A stretch of 64,000 nucleotides of DNA from Fidelibacterota bacterium (GCA_947476625.1 CANJRA010000006.1:1-64000), one strand, 5' to 3'; counted from the first letter of the stretch, positions 27,223 through 38,020 are shown. Notes: generated from the letters alone by a model not told the origin. A program made the numbers and translations.

Positions 27223-29046
27223 TTACTGCGCGGCCTCGGCGTGTCCTGCATCAGCCGAGAACTGCAGCTTCGCCACGCGCGCGTAGAGCGGGTTGCTGAT
27301 CAGCAGCTGATCGTGGCGTCCTGTATCCACCAGCTGGCCGTCGTCGATCACCGCAATCCGGTCCGCATTCACCACAGTCGCCAAGCGGTGCGCGATGACC
27401 ATCGTCGTGCGCCCGACCATCAAACGCTCCAGCGCGGTTTGCACCAGACGTTCGTTCTCGGCATCCAACGCGCTGGTTGCCTCATCCAGCAGAAGCAGCG
27501 CCGGGTCGCGCAGAATCGCGCGCGCGATGGCAATGCGCTGTTTCTGGCCGCCGGATAATCTCACGCCGCGCTCGCCCAGAAAGCTCTTCATGCCCTCGGG
27601 CAATTTCGCGATGAACTCCATCGCCGCCGCCGCTTCGGCCGCGGCATACACTTCTGCATCGGTCGCGGTCGGCCGCCCGTAACGAATATTCTCCATCGCG
27701 TCGGCGGCGAAAATCAGCGGGTCTTGCGACACCAGACCAATCCGCGCGCGCGCATCGCGCGGGTCGACATCCTTCAAATCCATACCGTCGATGCGCACGG
27801 TGCCTGACGTCGGATCGTAAAACCGCAGCAGCAATTGAAACACCGTGGTTTTGCCCGCACCCGACGGCCCCACCAGCGCGACGTGTTCGCCTGGCGCGAC
27901 TTTGAGCGTCAAACCTTTCAACGCGGCGGTATCGGGCCGCGAAGGATAATGGAACGTGACATCCTCAAAGCTCACCGCGCCCTGCGCCGGCACCGGCATG
28001 AGTTTCGGCTGTGCGGGCGCCATGATGTCGGGTTTGGTTTCCAGCAGCTCGATCAGGCGCTCCGTCGCACCCGCTGCGCGCTGCATGTCGCCCATGACTT
28101 CCGTCACCGCGCCCACCGACGCCGCCACCATAATGGCGTAGAAAATAAACGCCGAGAGTTCACCCGGCGTAATTTCGCCGCTGATCACGCCGCGTCCACC
28201 GGCCCAGACCACCACCGAGATCGCGGTGAACACCAAGAGGATCACCACCGCGCCCAGCATGGCGCGGGCGTAGATGCGCCGCATGGCGGTGCCGAAGGCA
28301 CCTTCGACATTGCGCGTGAAGAAACTGCGGTCGATATCTTCGTGCACAAACGCCTGCACGGTGCGAATGGCGTTGAGGTTTTCCTCGGCATAGGAGCCGA
28401 CATCGGCCACGCGGTCCTGGCTTTCGCGCGACAGCGTGCGCACTTTGCGGCCGTACCAAATAATCGGCACTAGCACCGCCGGCACCACCAGCGCCACCAG
28501 CGCGGTCAATTTACCATTGGTGACGATCAGCATGATCACCCCGCCGATCAGTGCGACGGTATTGCGAATAGCGATCGAGAACGACGACCCGATCACTTGC
28601 TGCAGCAACGCTGTGTCGGTGGTAATGCGCGACAGGATTTCGCCGGTCTTGGTGGTTTCAAAAAAGCCCGGGCTCAGCTTCAGGATATGGCTGAACACCG
28701 CTTTCCTGATATCGGCCACCACGCGCTCGCCGATCCACGAGATGTAATAGAAGCGCACAAAGCTGCCGACGGAAATCGCCAGCACAACGCCCACCAGCAT
28801 GATCAGTCCCTGGTCCAGCATCTCCTTGCTGCCCGACGACAAGCCCCGGTCGATGACGAATTTCAACCCGGTTCCGACGCTCAACGTCGCCAGCGACGAC
28901 ACCAACAACGCGGCTGCGAAGATCATCAGCTGCTTGGTATAGGGGCGCATAAACGTAAACGTGCGCTTGAGGTAGCCGTAGTTCCGGCTCTTGGGCCGGT
29001 CCGGCATATTCCACCGTGAGGGGCCGCGCTGGGATTGATTGCTCAC
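27223..29046 (-). CDS. ABC exporter, fused permease-ATPase (MsbA/ABCB type)
   Basis: A 607-residue half-transporter. Six hydrophobic segments occupy roughly residues 30-320 (for example QLMIFAAALLVSSLATLSV), with the exporter coupling sequence GFFETTKTGEILSRI. The ATPase domain has Walker A GPSGAGKTT, signature LSGGQKQRIAIARAIL, Walker B LLLDEATSALD and switch VIAHRLATV. It works as a homodimer. Lipid A/phospholipid flipping and multidrug export are both possible, and nothing nearby decides. It is divergent from dinB. Confidence 0.9.
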   Translation of the reverse strand: MSNQSQRGPSRWNMPDRPKSRNYGYLKRTFTFMRPYTKQLMIFAAALLVSSLATLSVGTGLKFVIDRGLSSGSKEMLDQGLIMLVGVVLAISVGSFVRFYYISWIGERVVADIRKAVFSHILKLSPGFFETTKTGEILSRITTDTALLQQVIGSSFSIAIRNTVALIGGVIMLIVTNGKLTALVALVVPAVLVPIIWYGRKVRTLSRESQDRVADVGSYAEENLNAIRTVQAFVHEDIDRSFFTRNVEGAFGTAMRRIYARAMLGAVVILLVFTAISVVVWAGGRGVISGEITPGELSAFIFYAIMVAASVGAVTEVMGDMQRAAGATERLIELLETKPDIMAPAQPKLMPVPAQGAVSFEDVTFHYPSRPDTAALKGLTLKVAPGEHVALVGPSGAGKTTVFQLLLRFYDPTSGTVRIDGMDLKDVDPRDARARIGLVSQDPLIFAADAMENIRYGRPTATDAEVYAAAEAAAAMEFIAKLPEGMKSFLGERGVRLSGGQKQRIAIARAILRDPALLLLDEATSALDAENERLVQTALERLMVGRTTMVIAHRLATVVNADRIAVIDDGQLVDTGRHDQLLISNPLYARVAKLQFSADAGHAEAAQ

Positions 29047-29154
29047 GCCGGATAACCCTTTTCGCCGTTTTTCACGTCATTATTCGCAAAGTTTCCGGTC
29101 CTGAATTGAACCTTTCCCGCGCCGAAGTCAACGCGCGGCGATAAACTCGCTCCC

Positions 29155-30471
29155 ATGGTGCAGCCCCTCCATCCCTCAGACTCAGTCACAACCCTTTGCC
29201 GGGATTGCCTCAGCGAATTCACAACCGCTTTACCGCGCTGCACAAGCTGTGGTTCCGACCGCTTGCTGCACCATCCCGAGCTGGGGCGTCTCACTATTGC
29301 CCATATCGATTGCGATGCTTTCTACGCGTCCATTGAAAAACGCGACAACCCCGCCCTGGCCGATAAACCCGTGCTCGTCGGCGGCGGCGGACGCCGCGGC
29401 GTGGTGTCAACCGCCTGTTATATCGCCCGGCGTTACGGGCCACGCTCCGCCATGCCGATGTTCAAGGCCATGCAGATGTGTCCGCAGGCGGTGGTTATCA
29501 AGCCCGACATGGCGAAATATAAACGCGCGAGCCAGCAGGTGCGCGAGATCTTCGACGCCGCCACGCCGTTGACCGAGCCTTTATCCATCGACGAAGCCTT
29601 CCTGGATCTTACCGGCACGGTGCGCCTGTTCGGCCGGTCTCCCGCCGCCACGCTCGCGTCCATCGCGCGCGATATCGAACGCCGCGTCAACATCACGGTC
29701 TCGGTCGGCCTCAGCTATAATAAATTCCTCGCCAAAATGGCGTCGGATTTTGACAAGCCGCGCGGCTTCTTTGTTGTGGGCCGCACCGACGCCGTACAGG
29801 TTCTCCACGACCTTCCCATTACCCGGCTGCCCGGCGTCGGCTCGTCGCTCGCCGACCGCCTCAAGGTCGATGGCCTCTTCACCATCGGCGATCTGCAGCG
29901 AAAATCCGAAGACGAGCTCGCGGTGCGTTACGGCGATACCGGCCAGCACCTCTCGCGTCTGTCGCGCGGGCTCGATACCCGCCGCGTTACCATCGACCGC
30001 GAAGCCAAAAGCATTTCTTCCGAAACCACGTTTGAGCACGACATCGGCGACGCCGCCGAGCTGCGGCGGCGTTTGTGGTCCCTCAGCGAACGTGTCTCCG
30101 AACGCCTCAAGTCTCACAGCCTTGCCGGGCGCACCGTCACGCTCAAACTCAAGACCACGCGCTTCAAAACCCGCACGCGCAATCACAGCCTGCCCGCGCC
30201 GACCCAACTCGCCGAAGTCATCTTCCGCACAGCCGAACCCTTATTGCTCAGCGAAATGCCGCGCAGTCCTTTCCGGTTGATAGGTGTGGGTGTCGACGTT
30301 CTCTCCGACGCCGTCCCCGGCGAAGAAATCGTCGTCCAACCCGACCTTTTCGCCGTCACGCCCAGCCAATCTTCCAGTCCTCCGCGCGCCGCCAAAGTCG
30401 AACGCGCCATGGACCAGGTCCGCGCCAAATTCGGCCGCACCGCTATTCGTAAAGGCCGGGCTGATAGGTAA
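29155..30471 (+). CDS. dinB: DNA polymerase IV (Y-family) with N-terminal zinc-finger extension
   Basis: A 438-residue translesion polymerase. About 45 residues precede the usual start and hold a CxxC-x10-CxxC zinc-ribbon-like set (Cys15, Cys18, Cys29, Cys32). The polymerase begins at IAHIDCDAFYASIEKRDNP, with metal ligands Asp52 and, later, the SIDEAFLDL pair. The steric-gate region, the helix-hairpin-helix LPGVGSSLADRLKVDG and the little-finger domain follow. The C-terminus lacks a clear beta-clamp QLxLF motif. ATG 29155 is the only start that keeps the cysteines. No clear alphaproteobacterial LexA box (GTTC-N7-GTTC) was seen upstream. Confidence 0.93.
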   Translation: MVQPLHPSDSVTTLCRDCLSEFTTALPRCTSCGSDRLLHHPELGRLTIAHIDCDAFYASIEKRDNPALADKPVLVGGGGRRGVVSTACYIARRYGPRSAMPMFKAMQMCPQAVVIKPDMAKYKRASQQVREIFDAATPLTEPLSIDEAFLDLTGTVRLFGRSPAATLASIARDIERRVNITVSVGLSYNKFLAKMASDFDKPRGFFVVGRTDAVQVLHDLPITRLPGVGSSLADRLKVDGLFTIGDLQRKSEDELAVRYGDTGQHLSRLSRGLDTRRVTIDREAKSISSETTFEHDIGDAAELRRRLWSLSERVSERLKSHSLAGRTVTLKLKTTRFKTRTRNHSLPAPTQLAEVIFRTAEPLLLSEMPRSPFRLIGVGVDVLSDAVPGEEIVVQPDLFAVTPSQSSSPPRAAKVERAMDQVRAKFGRTAIRKGRADR

Positions 30472-30493
30472 GACGACGCTGCCGACACTCCCC

Positions 30494-30522
30494 GTCATCC
30501 CCGGGACAAGCACGGGGATGAC
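30494..30522. repeat. Short REP-like hairpin after dinB
   Basis: GTCATCCCCG and CGGGGATGAC pair perfectly over 10 bp around a 9-nt loop. The motif resembles a GTCATCCCCGG-type repeat common between genes in alphaproteobacteria. It may act as a transcript-end stabiliser for dinB. Confidence 0.6.
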
Positions 30523-30578
30523 AACAGTGTATGTATTGCCGAATTGATTCCCCCACCCATTCCCCACATTCTCTTCTG

Positions 30579-31029
30579 ATGCAGATGTCCGGCGAGTATC
30601 TCGTGCTGTTGCCGCGCGCCACTGTTTGGGCGGCGCTTAACAATGTCGCGGCTGCAGCAATCCATCATCCCCCGCTGCGAAAGTCTCACGCGCCTGTCCG
30701 ACATCGAGATCGCCGCCGTTGTCACCGTCAGGATCGGCCTGATCACCTTGTCCGAGATGGACCCGCCCCACGGCTACTGCATGCGCGGCGAAGGGCAGGG
30801 CGGCGGCGTCGGTTCCGCACATGGCAGCGCGAAGGTCCGCCTCACTGAAATCGCGACCGGCACATTGCTCGCCTATGAAATTGAAGCGGGTGTCGGCGGA
30901 AAATTAGGGCTTATTGGCGGGAAGTTAATCTCCGCCACCGCACACCGTTGGGCCGACGCCTTCCTCGACCGCTTCACGCAACACGCCGCCGCCGCTGCCG
31001 GGTTACCACTCCCGTCGACTGCGCATTAA
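30579..31029 (+). pseudogene. CoxG-family (SRPBCC) protein, decayed
   Basis: The start MQMSGEYLVLLPRATVWAALNN is the N-terminus of the CoxG/SRPBCC family (CO dehydrogenase subunit G type). The frame is then lost near 30645 and continues in another as LQQSIIPRCESLTRLSDIEI, MDPPHGYCMRGEGQGG, SAHGSAKVRLTEIATGT and GVGGKLGLIGGKLISATAHR. Besides the frameshift, the segment between VTVRIG and LITLSEMD lacks the usual 7-9 residues (family GPV.A.FTG). So the gene has both an indel and an in-frame deletion and is unlikely to give a folded protein. No cox genes are nearby. Confidence 0.75.
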
Positions 31030-31135
31030 AAACCCAGTTTTGCGACTGCAAGTTTTTTCATGGCTGTTATACGCATTATGGTGTTCCGTAAGTTTCCCCG
31101 ACGCGGGACAGTCTCGCGAAAGCAAAGGGCCCATC

Positions 31136-31735
31136 ATGTCCGAACCCATTCGGTTCTATTTCGACTTCACGTCGACCTTTTCATACATCGCCGTTCACAA
31201 GATCGACGCGTTAGCCGCGCTCTATGGCCGCGATGTGATCTGGAGCGCGGTGTCGCTGGGCCATCTTTTTCAAGACCTCAGTATTACGCCGCCGCCCGCT
31301 ATCCCGGCGAAATTCAATTATCTTAAGATCGATTTCCCGCGCAGTTGTGCCGCGGCGGGCCTGCCGTGTAATTTCCCTGCGGTGTTTCCGCCCGATGTTA
31401 AACGCGCGCGCTATGCTTTCTTTATGTTGAAAGCCAAGGACGAACAGCTCTCCCACGCTTTCGCGCGCGCACTTCCAAGCCGCGTGTTCGGGCAAGGACA
31501 AAGCATTGCTACCGTCGACGAAATTATGGCCGCCTGCACCGGCCTCTCAGGTATTAAGCGCGCCGACATAGAAGCCGCCGCCACGGATACCGGCGCAAAA
31601 CGTTCCGTCATCAAAGCCGTGGCCGAGGCAAAGGACGTCGGCATGTGCGGCGCGCCCTTTATGATTGTCGACGGCGAACCCTTCTGGGGCGCGGACCGTT
31701 TAGGGGCGCTCGAAAGCAAACTCGCGCAAAAATAA
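31136..31735 (+). CDS. 2-hydroxychromene-2-carboxylate isomerase/DsbA-like protein
   Basis: A 199-residue thioredoxin-fold protein of the HCCA isomerase/kappa-GST group. The N-terminal IRFYFDFTSTFSYIAVHKID matches the family FYFDF.SPYSYLA pattern, but the usual Ser-Pro is Ser-Thr. The C-terminal MCGAPFMIVDGEPFWGADRL is the cis-proline end of the fold. These glutathione-dependent isomerases act in aromatic-ring degradation, although many homologues have unknown substrates. ATG 31136 is chosen; the frame is open upstream. The aspartate dehydrogenase gene follows 44 nt later. Confidence 0.85.
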   Translation: MSEPIRFYFDFTSTFSYIAVHKIDALAALYGRDVIWSAVSLGHLFQDLSITPPPAIPAKFNYLKIDFPRSCAAAGLPCNFPAVFPPDVKRARYAFFMLKAKDEQLSHAFARALPSRVFGQGQSIATVDEIMAACTGLSGIKRADIEAAATDTGAKRSVIKAVAEAKDVGMCGAPFMIVDGEPFWGADRLGALESKLAQK

Positions 31736-31779
31736 TTCCGCAGGCTGCGCGCTCATGCTATGAACCCGCTCCGTTTTAC

Positions 31780-32577
31780 ATGCAGGATATACCCTTGAAA
31801 ATCGCGCTCATCGGCAACGGCGCCATCGCCAAACTCGTTACGCAATTCTGTGCGACGCATGCGAACCTGACAATCGTTGGCGCACTGGGGCTGGCTTCCG
31901 ACACCGTCTCTGTCGGCCAACACAGCCTCGTGTACACCATCGCCGACCTGCTCGCTTTCAAGCCTGATATGGTGGTGGAATGCGCCGGGCACGCCGCGGT
32001 GAAAGAGTGCGCTGGTCCGGTTCTGGCCGCGGGCCTCGATTTTGTCATCGTCTCTACCGGCAGTCTCGCCGATGCCGCATTGTGGGACTCGGTCCAAGCC
32101 GCCGCCGCCAAATCAACCGGCCGCGTCAAACTCGTCGCCGGCGCGCTGCCGGGCGTTGACGCGCTTTCAGCCGGAAAACTCGCGGGGCTGACCAAAGTTA
32201 CGCTGCGCTCGGCCAAACCGCCGAAAGCCTGGAAAGGCACCCCCGCCGAGAAAACCCACGACCTCGACGCCATCACCACACGCACCGTGATCTTCTCCGG
32301 CAACGCCCGCAAAGCCGCTTTGACGTTCCCCAAGAACGCCAACGTCGCCGCCACGGCAGCACTTGCGGGCCTGGGCTTTGAAGCGACTACGGTCGAACTG
32401 GTGGCTGATCCCGGCGTCACCCAAAACGTCCATCACCTCGAAGCCGAAGGCGCCTTCGGCAGCCTCAGCCTCAAAATCAACGCCAACCCATCGCCGGACA
32501 ATCCCAAGACCTCGCATATGGCTGCGTTGTCGATCATGCGTCTGCTTGAGAACGAAGCGACGGCGATTGTTATTTAA
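31780..32577 (+). CDS. nadX: L-aspartate dehydrogenase
   Basis: A 265-residue NAD(P)-dependent enzyme oxidising aspartate to iminoaspartate, the precursor for NAD synthesis. The Rossmann loop IALIGNGAIAKLV is at the N-terminus. DMVVECAGHAAVKECAGPVL, DFVIVSTGSLAD and ALPGVDALSAG are family blocks. The catalytic-domain closure SSPDN-like NPSPDNPKTSHMAALSIMRLL is at the C-terminus. ATG 31780 is used; TTG 31795 (MKIALIG) has a better-placed AGGA and is a serious alternative. The stop overlaps mtgA by 4 nt, tail to tail. Confidence 0.9.
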   Translation: MQDIPLKIALIGNGAIAKLVTQFCATHANLTIVGALGLASDTVSVGQHSLVYTIADLLAFKPDMVVECAGHAAVKECAGPVLAAGLDFVIVSTGSLADAALWDSVQAAAAKSTGRVKLVAGALPGVDALSAGKLAGLTKVTLRSAKPPKAWKGTPAEKTHDLDAITTRTVIFSGNARKAALTFPKNANVAATAALAGLGFEATTVELVADPGVTQNVHHLEAEGAFGSLSLKINANPSPDNPKTSHMAALSIMRLLENEATAIVI

Positions 32578-33242
32578 AAGCAGCTCGCGAGTTCGCCGAC
32601 CCGCGCCGCGCGCCCCTGCAACGTATCCGTACGCGTGCGCACGTAAGGTCCGGGGTTCGAGGCGTTCCATTTACGCGGATTGGGCAGCACCGCTGCTAAT
32701 GCCGCCGCTTCACGTGCTGACAGTTCCGCCGCACTCTTATTAAAATGATGACGCGCGGCAGCTTCGGCGCCGTAAACGCCCGGCGCCCACTCCACCACGT
32801 TCAGATAAATCTCCATGATGCGCTGCTTGGGCCAGAGCGCTTCTATGACAATCGTCATCCACGTTTCCAAGCCCTTGCGCAGCCACGTGCGGCCCGGCCA
32901 CAGGAAGACGTTCTTCGCGGTCTGCTGCGAGATCGTGCTGCCGCCGCGCAAAGTACGGTCTTCTTCATCGTCCAAATATTGATCGAGCGCTTTCTGAATG
33001 GCCTCGGCGTCAAAGCCGTGATGATTGCAGAAGTTCTCGTCCTCCGCCGTCAGCACAGAGCGCGCCAGCACCGGCGCGATCTTTTTGATCGGCACCCAGG
33101 TATAATGAATCTCCCCGCCGCGCAGCAGCATCAAGGGTGTGCCCGGCGACGGCACCACGCGCAATAAAAGCGCAAAGGCCGCGGGCACAATCAGCACCGC
33201 GGCCAAAGCTACGAGCAGATACTTAATGACGCGAACAGCCAT
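32574..33242 (-). CDS. mtgA: Monofunctional biosynthetic peptidoglycan transglycosylase
   Basis: A 222-residue GT51 glycosyltransferase that polymerises lipid II. An N-terminal membrane anchor (YLLVALAAVLIVPAAFALLL) precedes the catalytic domain. Motif 1 is LTAEDENFCNHHGFD, containing the catalytic Glu; motif 2 is LRGGSTISQQTAKNVFLWPG; motif 3 is RKGLETWMTIVIEALWPKQRIMEIYLN. No transpeptidase domain follows, so it is MtgA rather than a class A PBP. It lies downstream of thiC on the same strand, with a gap of 20 nt. Confidence 0.94.
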   Translation of the reverse strand: MAVRVIKYLLVALAAVLIVPAAFALLLRVVPSPGTPLMLLRGGEIHYTWVPIKKIAPVLARSVLTAEDENFCNHHGFDAEAIQKALDQYLDDEEDRTLRGGSTISQQTAKNVFLWPGRTWLRKGLETWMTIVIEALWPKQRIMEIYLNVVEWAPGVYGAEAAARHHFNKSAAELSAREAAALAAVLPNPRKWNASNPGPYVRTRTDTLQGRAARVGELASCF

Positions 33243-33262
33243 GCGCTGCGGCTGCACCGGGG

Positions 33263-35140
<1,878 letters not shown>

Positions 35141-35194
35141 CTAATGGAGATCCGAATTCCGAACGTAGAGGGAAAGGTGGCGAAGCCCGCTATT

Positions 35195-35281
35195 TCCATC
35201 CCTACGCCGGTATCATCCGGATCAGGTTCTAAGGGTTTGCCAAAACGGCCTCTCAGCCCTCAAAACAGGGCACCCCTTGGA
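35195..35281 (-). promoter_or_regulatory. TPP riboswitch (THI element) controlling thiC
   Basis: Reading the minus strand, the THI-box pieces appear in order: GGGGTGCCC, GGGCTGAGAGG, ACCCTTAGAACCTGATCCGG, then TGATACCGGCGTAGGGA. These are the pyrimidine- and pyrophosphate-sensor helices of the aptamer. It ends about 63 nt before the thiC start, room for a ribosome-site sequestering expression platform. Confidence 0.95.
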
Positions 35282-35368
35282 CGAGGCCGCAGTATCGGAC
35301 CTTGCCGCCTTGGGGTCAACGCCCGAGACCGGTTATGCTGGCGCTTTCCACAGATGTGAGGGCGCGCA

Positions 35369-36643
35369 ATGACATCGCAAACCTTATGGCTGGCCTCCGG
35401 CGTCAGAACGCCCTTCGCCAAAGTCGACGGCGCTTTAGCCAAGCGTGACGCCATCTCGCTCTCGGTGCCGGTCGTCCAGGCCATCACCACCGAGAACGCG
35501 GGGATGTAAGGACTAAGACCTGCGTCGAGGGCGATTTCGCGGGCGATATTGCTCCAGTGCAAATTAGGCGCGGCCGTGCCCCAGACGATGAGATCGGGCT
35601 CGTCGTCTTTTTTGAGCGCGCCTGACATGGCCTGCGCCACCAGCATGGTCGGTGTTTTTGCTGCCGCTGAAACCATCGGCAAAACGCCGAACGGTTTGGC
35701 GCTCATTGGCGGTGTCGAAAGCATGAGCGGCATCCAAATCGGCCTCAACCAAAAGCTCTCGACGTGGCTGCGCAAATTCTTTCAGGGCAAGTCCCTCGCG
35801 CAACGCGCCGACATGCTGGCGGACTTGCCGCTGAAAGATGTGAAGCTGCACATTCCCAGCATCACCAACCGCACCACCGGCCTTTCCATGGGCGAGGGCA
35901 CCGAGATCATGTCCAAGACCTGGTCGATCTCACGCGCATCGCAAGACGATCTCGCGTTGCTGACACACCAACGCGCCGTCGCCGCCTGGGACAAAGGCTT
36001 CTTTGCCGATCTGGTGATCCCCGTCGATGGTGTCGCGAAAGACACAATCCCCCGCGCCGACACCACGCGCGAAAAACTCGCCAAGCTGAAACCGGTCTTC
36101 GACACTAGCGCAGCGGGCACGCTCACCGCCGGCAACTCCTCACCGCTCACAGACGGTGCTGCCGGCATTTGGCTCGCCGATGAAGCCGGGCTGAAACGCC
36201 TGCCCGAACATACGCCGCGCGTGCGGCTGGTCGATTGGGAGATGAGCGGCGTCGATATTCTAAAAGACGGCCTGCTCATGGCGCCCGCCTTCGCCATCCC
36301 GCGTCTGCTCGCGCGCCACAACTTGCGCTACGACAGCATCGCCTTGTGGGAAATCCACGAAGCCTTCTCGGCGCAAGTGCTGTGTCACGTCGCGGCGCTC
36401 GAAAGCAAAACCTGGCTGACGGATCGCGTTGGTGTCTCCGCCGACCTGGGCGCGTTCCCGTGGGAGCGCTTCAATCCCAACGGCGGCAGCGTCGCCCTCG
36501 GTCATCCTTTTGGTGCTACAGGCGCGCGCATCCTCAGTCAGACCGTGAAAGAACTGGCCGGCTTCCCGCCGCAAAGCCTCGCCATCGTCAGCATCTGCAC
36601 CGATGGCGGCTTGGGTGCGGTGGTGTTGCTGTCGTCGAGCTAG
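35369..36643 (+). pseudogene. Thiolase (acetyl-CoA C-acyltransferase) split by an internal 142-bp inversion
   Basis: ATG 35369 opens a thiolase N-terminus (TLWLASGVRTPFAKVDGALA) but hits TAA at 35507-35509. The body resumes at 35627 in the same frame (MACATSMVGVFAAAETIGK) and runs to 36643 with IGGVESMSG, TAGNSSPLTDGAAG, IALWEIHEAFSAQVL and PNGGSVALGHPFGATGARIL. The missing stretch is encoded on the opposite strand of 35485-35626 (PDLIVWGTAAPNLHW, SNIAREIALDAGLSPYIPAF). Flipping that segment joins every codon and gives a 424-residue thiolase with catalytic Cys in VVMACATSM. As it stands the gene yields only a 46-residue peptide, or an N-truncated product if an internal start is used. Confidence 0.9.
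35477..35634. repeat. Inverted-repeat-bounded segment inside the thiolase gene
   Basis: CAGGCCAT at 35477-35484 and ATGGCCTG at 35627-35634 are perfect 8-bp inverted repeats flanking 142 bp. The intervening DNA encodes thiolase sense only on the minus strand, so it is inverted relative to its host gene. No recombinase gene lies beside it in the window. Confidence 0.85.
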
Positions 36644-36677
36644 CTCGCTTCAGCCCTAGCTTGCTTCAGCCATGGTC

Positions 36678-37937
36678 TCAATTTGGCGATATTCCACCGC
36701 CGGGCCTTCTTTGGCGGGCATGCGCGACCAGCGCGCGGCGTGCAGCGGCGGCCATCTCGGTATCTATCCCAGCCCGCGGCGCCACACTCACGCCCGCATT
36801 TTCGCGCGCGAATAAATCCAGATGCTCCTGCCACGCTTCCACCGCGCGCACCGCCATGCCGGCGTCGGTGAACGCCGCGACAATGCCGTTGCCGAGGTTA
36901 TGGATCTCGCGGCCCTGAAAGCGCTCCAGCACACCGCCGATGCAAAAATTATGCGCGCGCAAGACACGCAAGCGATCTTCCGGCGTTGTCGCTGTGCCGG
37001 GCGGAACCACGCCCACCGATGTCGCCATAAAGGTCATCGGTTCCGGCGCCTGACAAATACTCTCTTGGATTTTCCACTGCGCCAGCATGTCGATCAGATC
37101 GCCGATGTTCAGAAAACCGTCGTCCTGCAGATGCGCCATGGCCTGATACCCGGCATCGATCGGCCCACGGAAATTCGGCACTTGCGCGAAGGTGTTGGCA
37201 TTAACCGCGAACGCCAACGCCGCGCGTTGCGACAATCCCATGTCGCCCAGCATCGCGACGAGCAATGCCTTGCCCTGCGCCCCCGGTAATGCGTTGCGCC
37301 GCGTCAACTCACCGCATCCGCCTATCACAAATAAATGCAAACAGAATTGCACAAAGAGGTTAGGGGCCTCATCAAAACCAATTGCGGCGGCATTTACGGT
37401 CTGTGTGAACAGCGCCGCGCTGGCATCGTTGTTCACCTGCGTGGCATTGGCGTAACCAACCGGCGCGGGCGGTGCGGCCGTGTCGAACAATCCAGCGGTA
37501 ACATCTGCAGTGGTCGGCGGCGGTGGCGGCGCTTCCTCTGCGTCCTCTGTCAGATGTGACGACGCGGCGTCTGAAAAAATTGGATCAAAAGCCGGCTGTG
37601 TTTCATCCTTACGCCGTTGCGCGCGGCGGCGGTTGAGCGCGGCTGCGGCGCGGGCATCGCGTTCAGCGTCGCGGTGTTCGAAGAATTCCAGCACGACGTA
37701 GGTCGACAACGTAAAAATCAGGAAAATGATCAGCAGCAGTCCGCGAAACTGTTCGCGGTTCAGCTCCATCCCGCTGCGCTTTTCCAGCCACAGGATGACC
37801 AGCGCCATAAGCACGGTGGCCGCTAGGCCACAGGTCAGGGAATTGAGGATCAAGCGCACAAGGCGCGCGACCACGCGGCGGTGCGCGTCAGTCTCGGCGG
37901 CTTCGGATTCGTCCTTGATCACGGCACGCACCAACAA
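36678..37937 (-). CDS. Membrane-anchored protein with degenerate cyclase-like C-terminus, probable late frameshift
   Basis: About 419 residues. Two N-terminal membrane helices (LILNSLTCGLAATVLMALVI and GLLLIIFLIFTLSTYVVLEF) precede a basic stretch, an acidic/proline-rich linker and a soluble domain. Its end, FQGREIHNLGNGIVAAFTDA plus GMAVRAVEAWQEHL, resembles class III nucleotide cyclases but is incomplete. The last codons (AGA AGG GGA ATA) are unlike local usage. In the next frame MPAKEGPAVEYRQIETMAEA continues with normal codons to a stop at 36656. A one-base slip in the CGCCGCGCGC run near 36728 is therefore likely. The start is uncertain (TTG 37937 or GTG 37931/37922). Confidence 0.6.
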   Translation of the reverse strand: MLVRAVIKDESEAAETDAHRRVVARLVRLILNSLTCGLAATVLMALVILWLEKRSGMELNREQFRGLLLIIFLIFTLSTYVVLEFFEHRDAERDARAAAALNRRRAQRRKDETQPAFDPIFSDAASSHLTEDAEEAPPPPPTTADVTAGLFDTAAPPAPVGYANATQVNNDASAALFTQTVNAAAIGFDEAPNLFVQFCLHLFVIGGCGELTRRNALPGAQGKALLVAMLGDMGLSQRAALAFAVNANTFAQVPNFRGPIDAGYQAMAHLQDDGFLNIGDLIDMLAQWKIQESICQAPEPMTFMATSVGVVPPGTATTPEDRLRVLRAHNFCIGGVLERFQGREIHNLGNGIVAAFTDAGMAVRAVEAWQEHLDLFARENAGVSVAPRAGIDTEMAAAARRALVAHARQRRPGGGISPN

Positions 37938-38020
37938 AACACTGCGACAGTGCTCTAGACCATCCGGCGCTCGCGTCGCGTCGGGCCAAGAAGCGCCTTA
38001 CGCTAGTCTACATGTATTCT

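Noticed and set aside
29047-29154. A LexA (SOS) box upstream of dinB.
   Set aside because: No GTTC-N7-GTTC or GAAC-N7-GAAC spaced match is present; TTGAACC near 29105 stands alone.
35260-35775. A minus-strand protein gene of 171 codons across the riboswitch and thiolase start.
   Set aside because: Only the part within the inverted segment makes sense as protein, and it is thiolase; the rest is antisense or riboswitch DNA.
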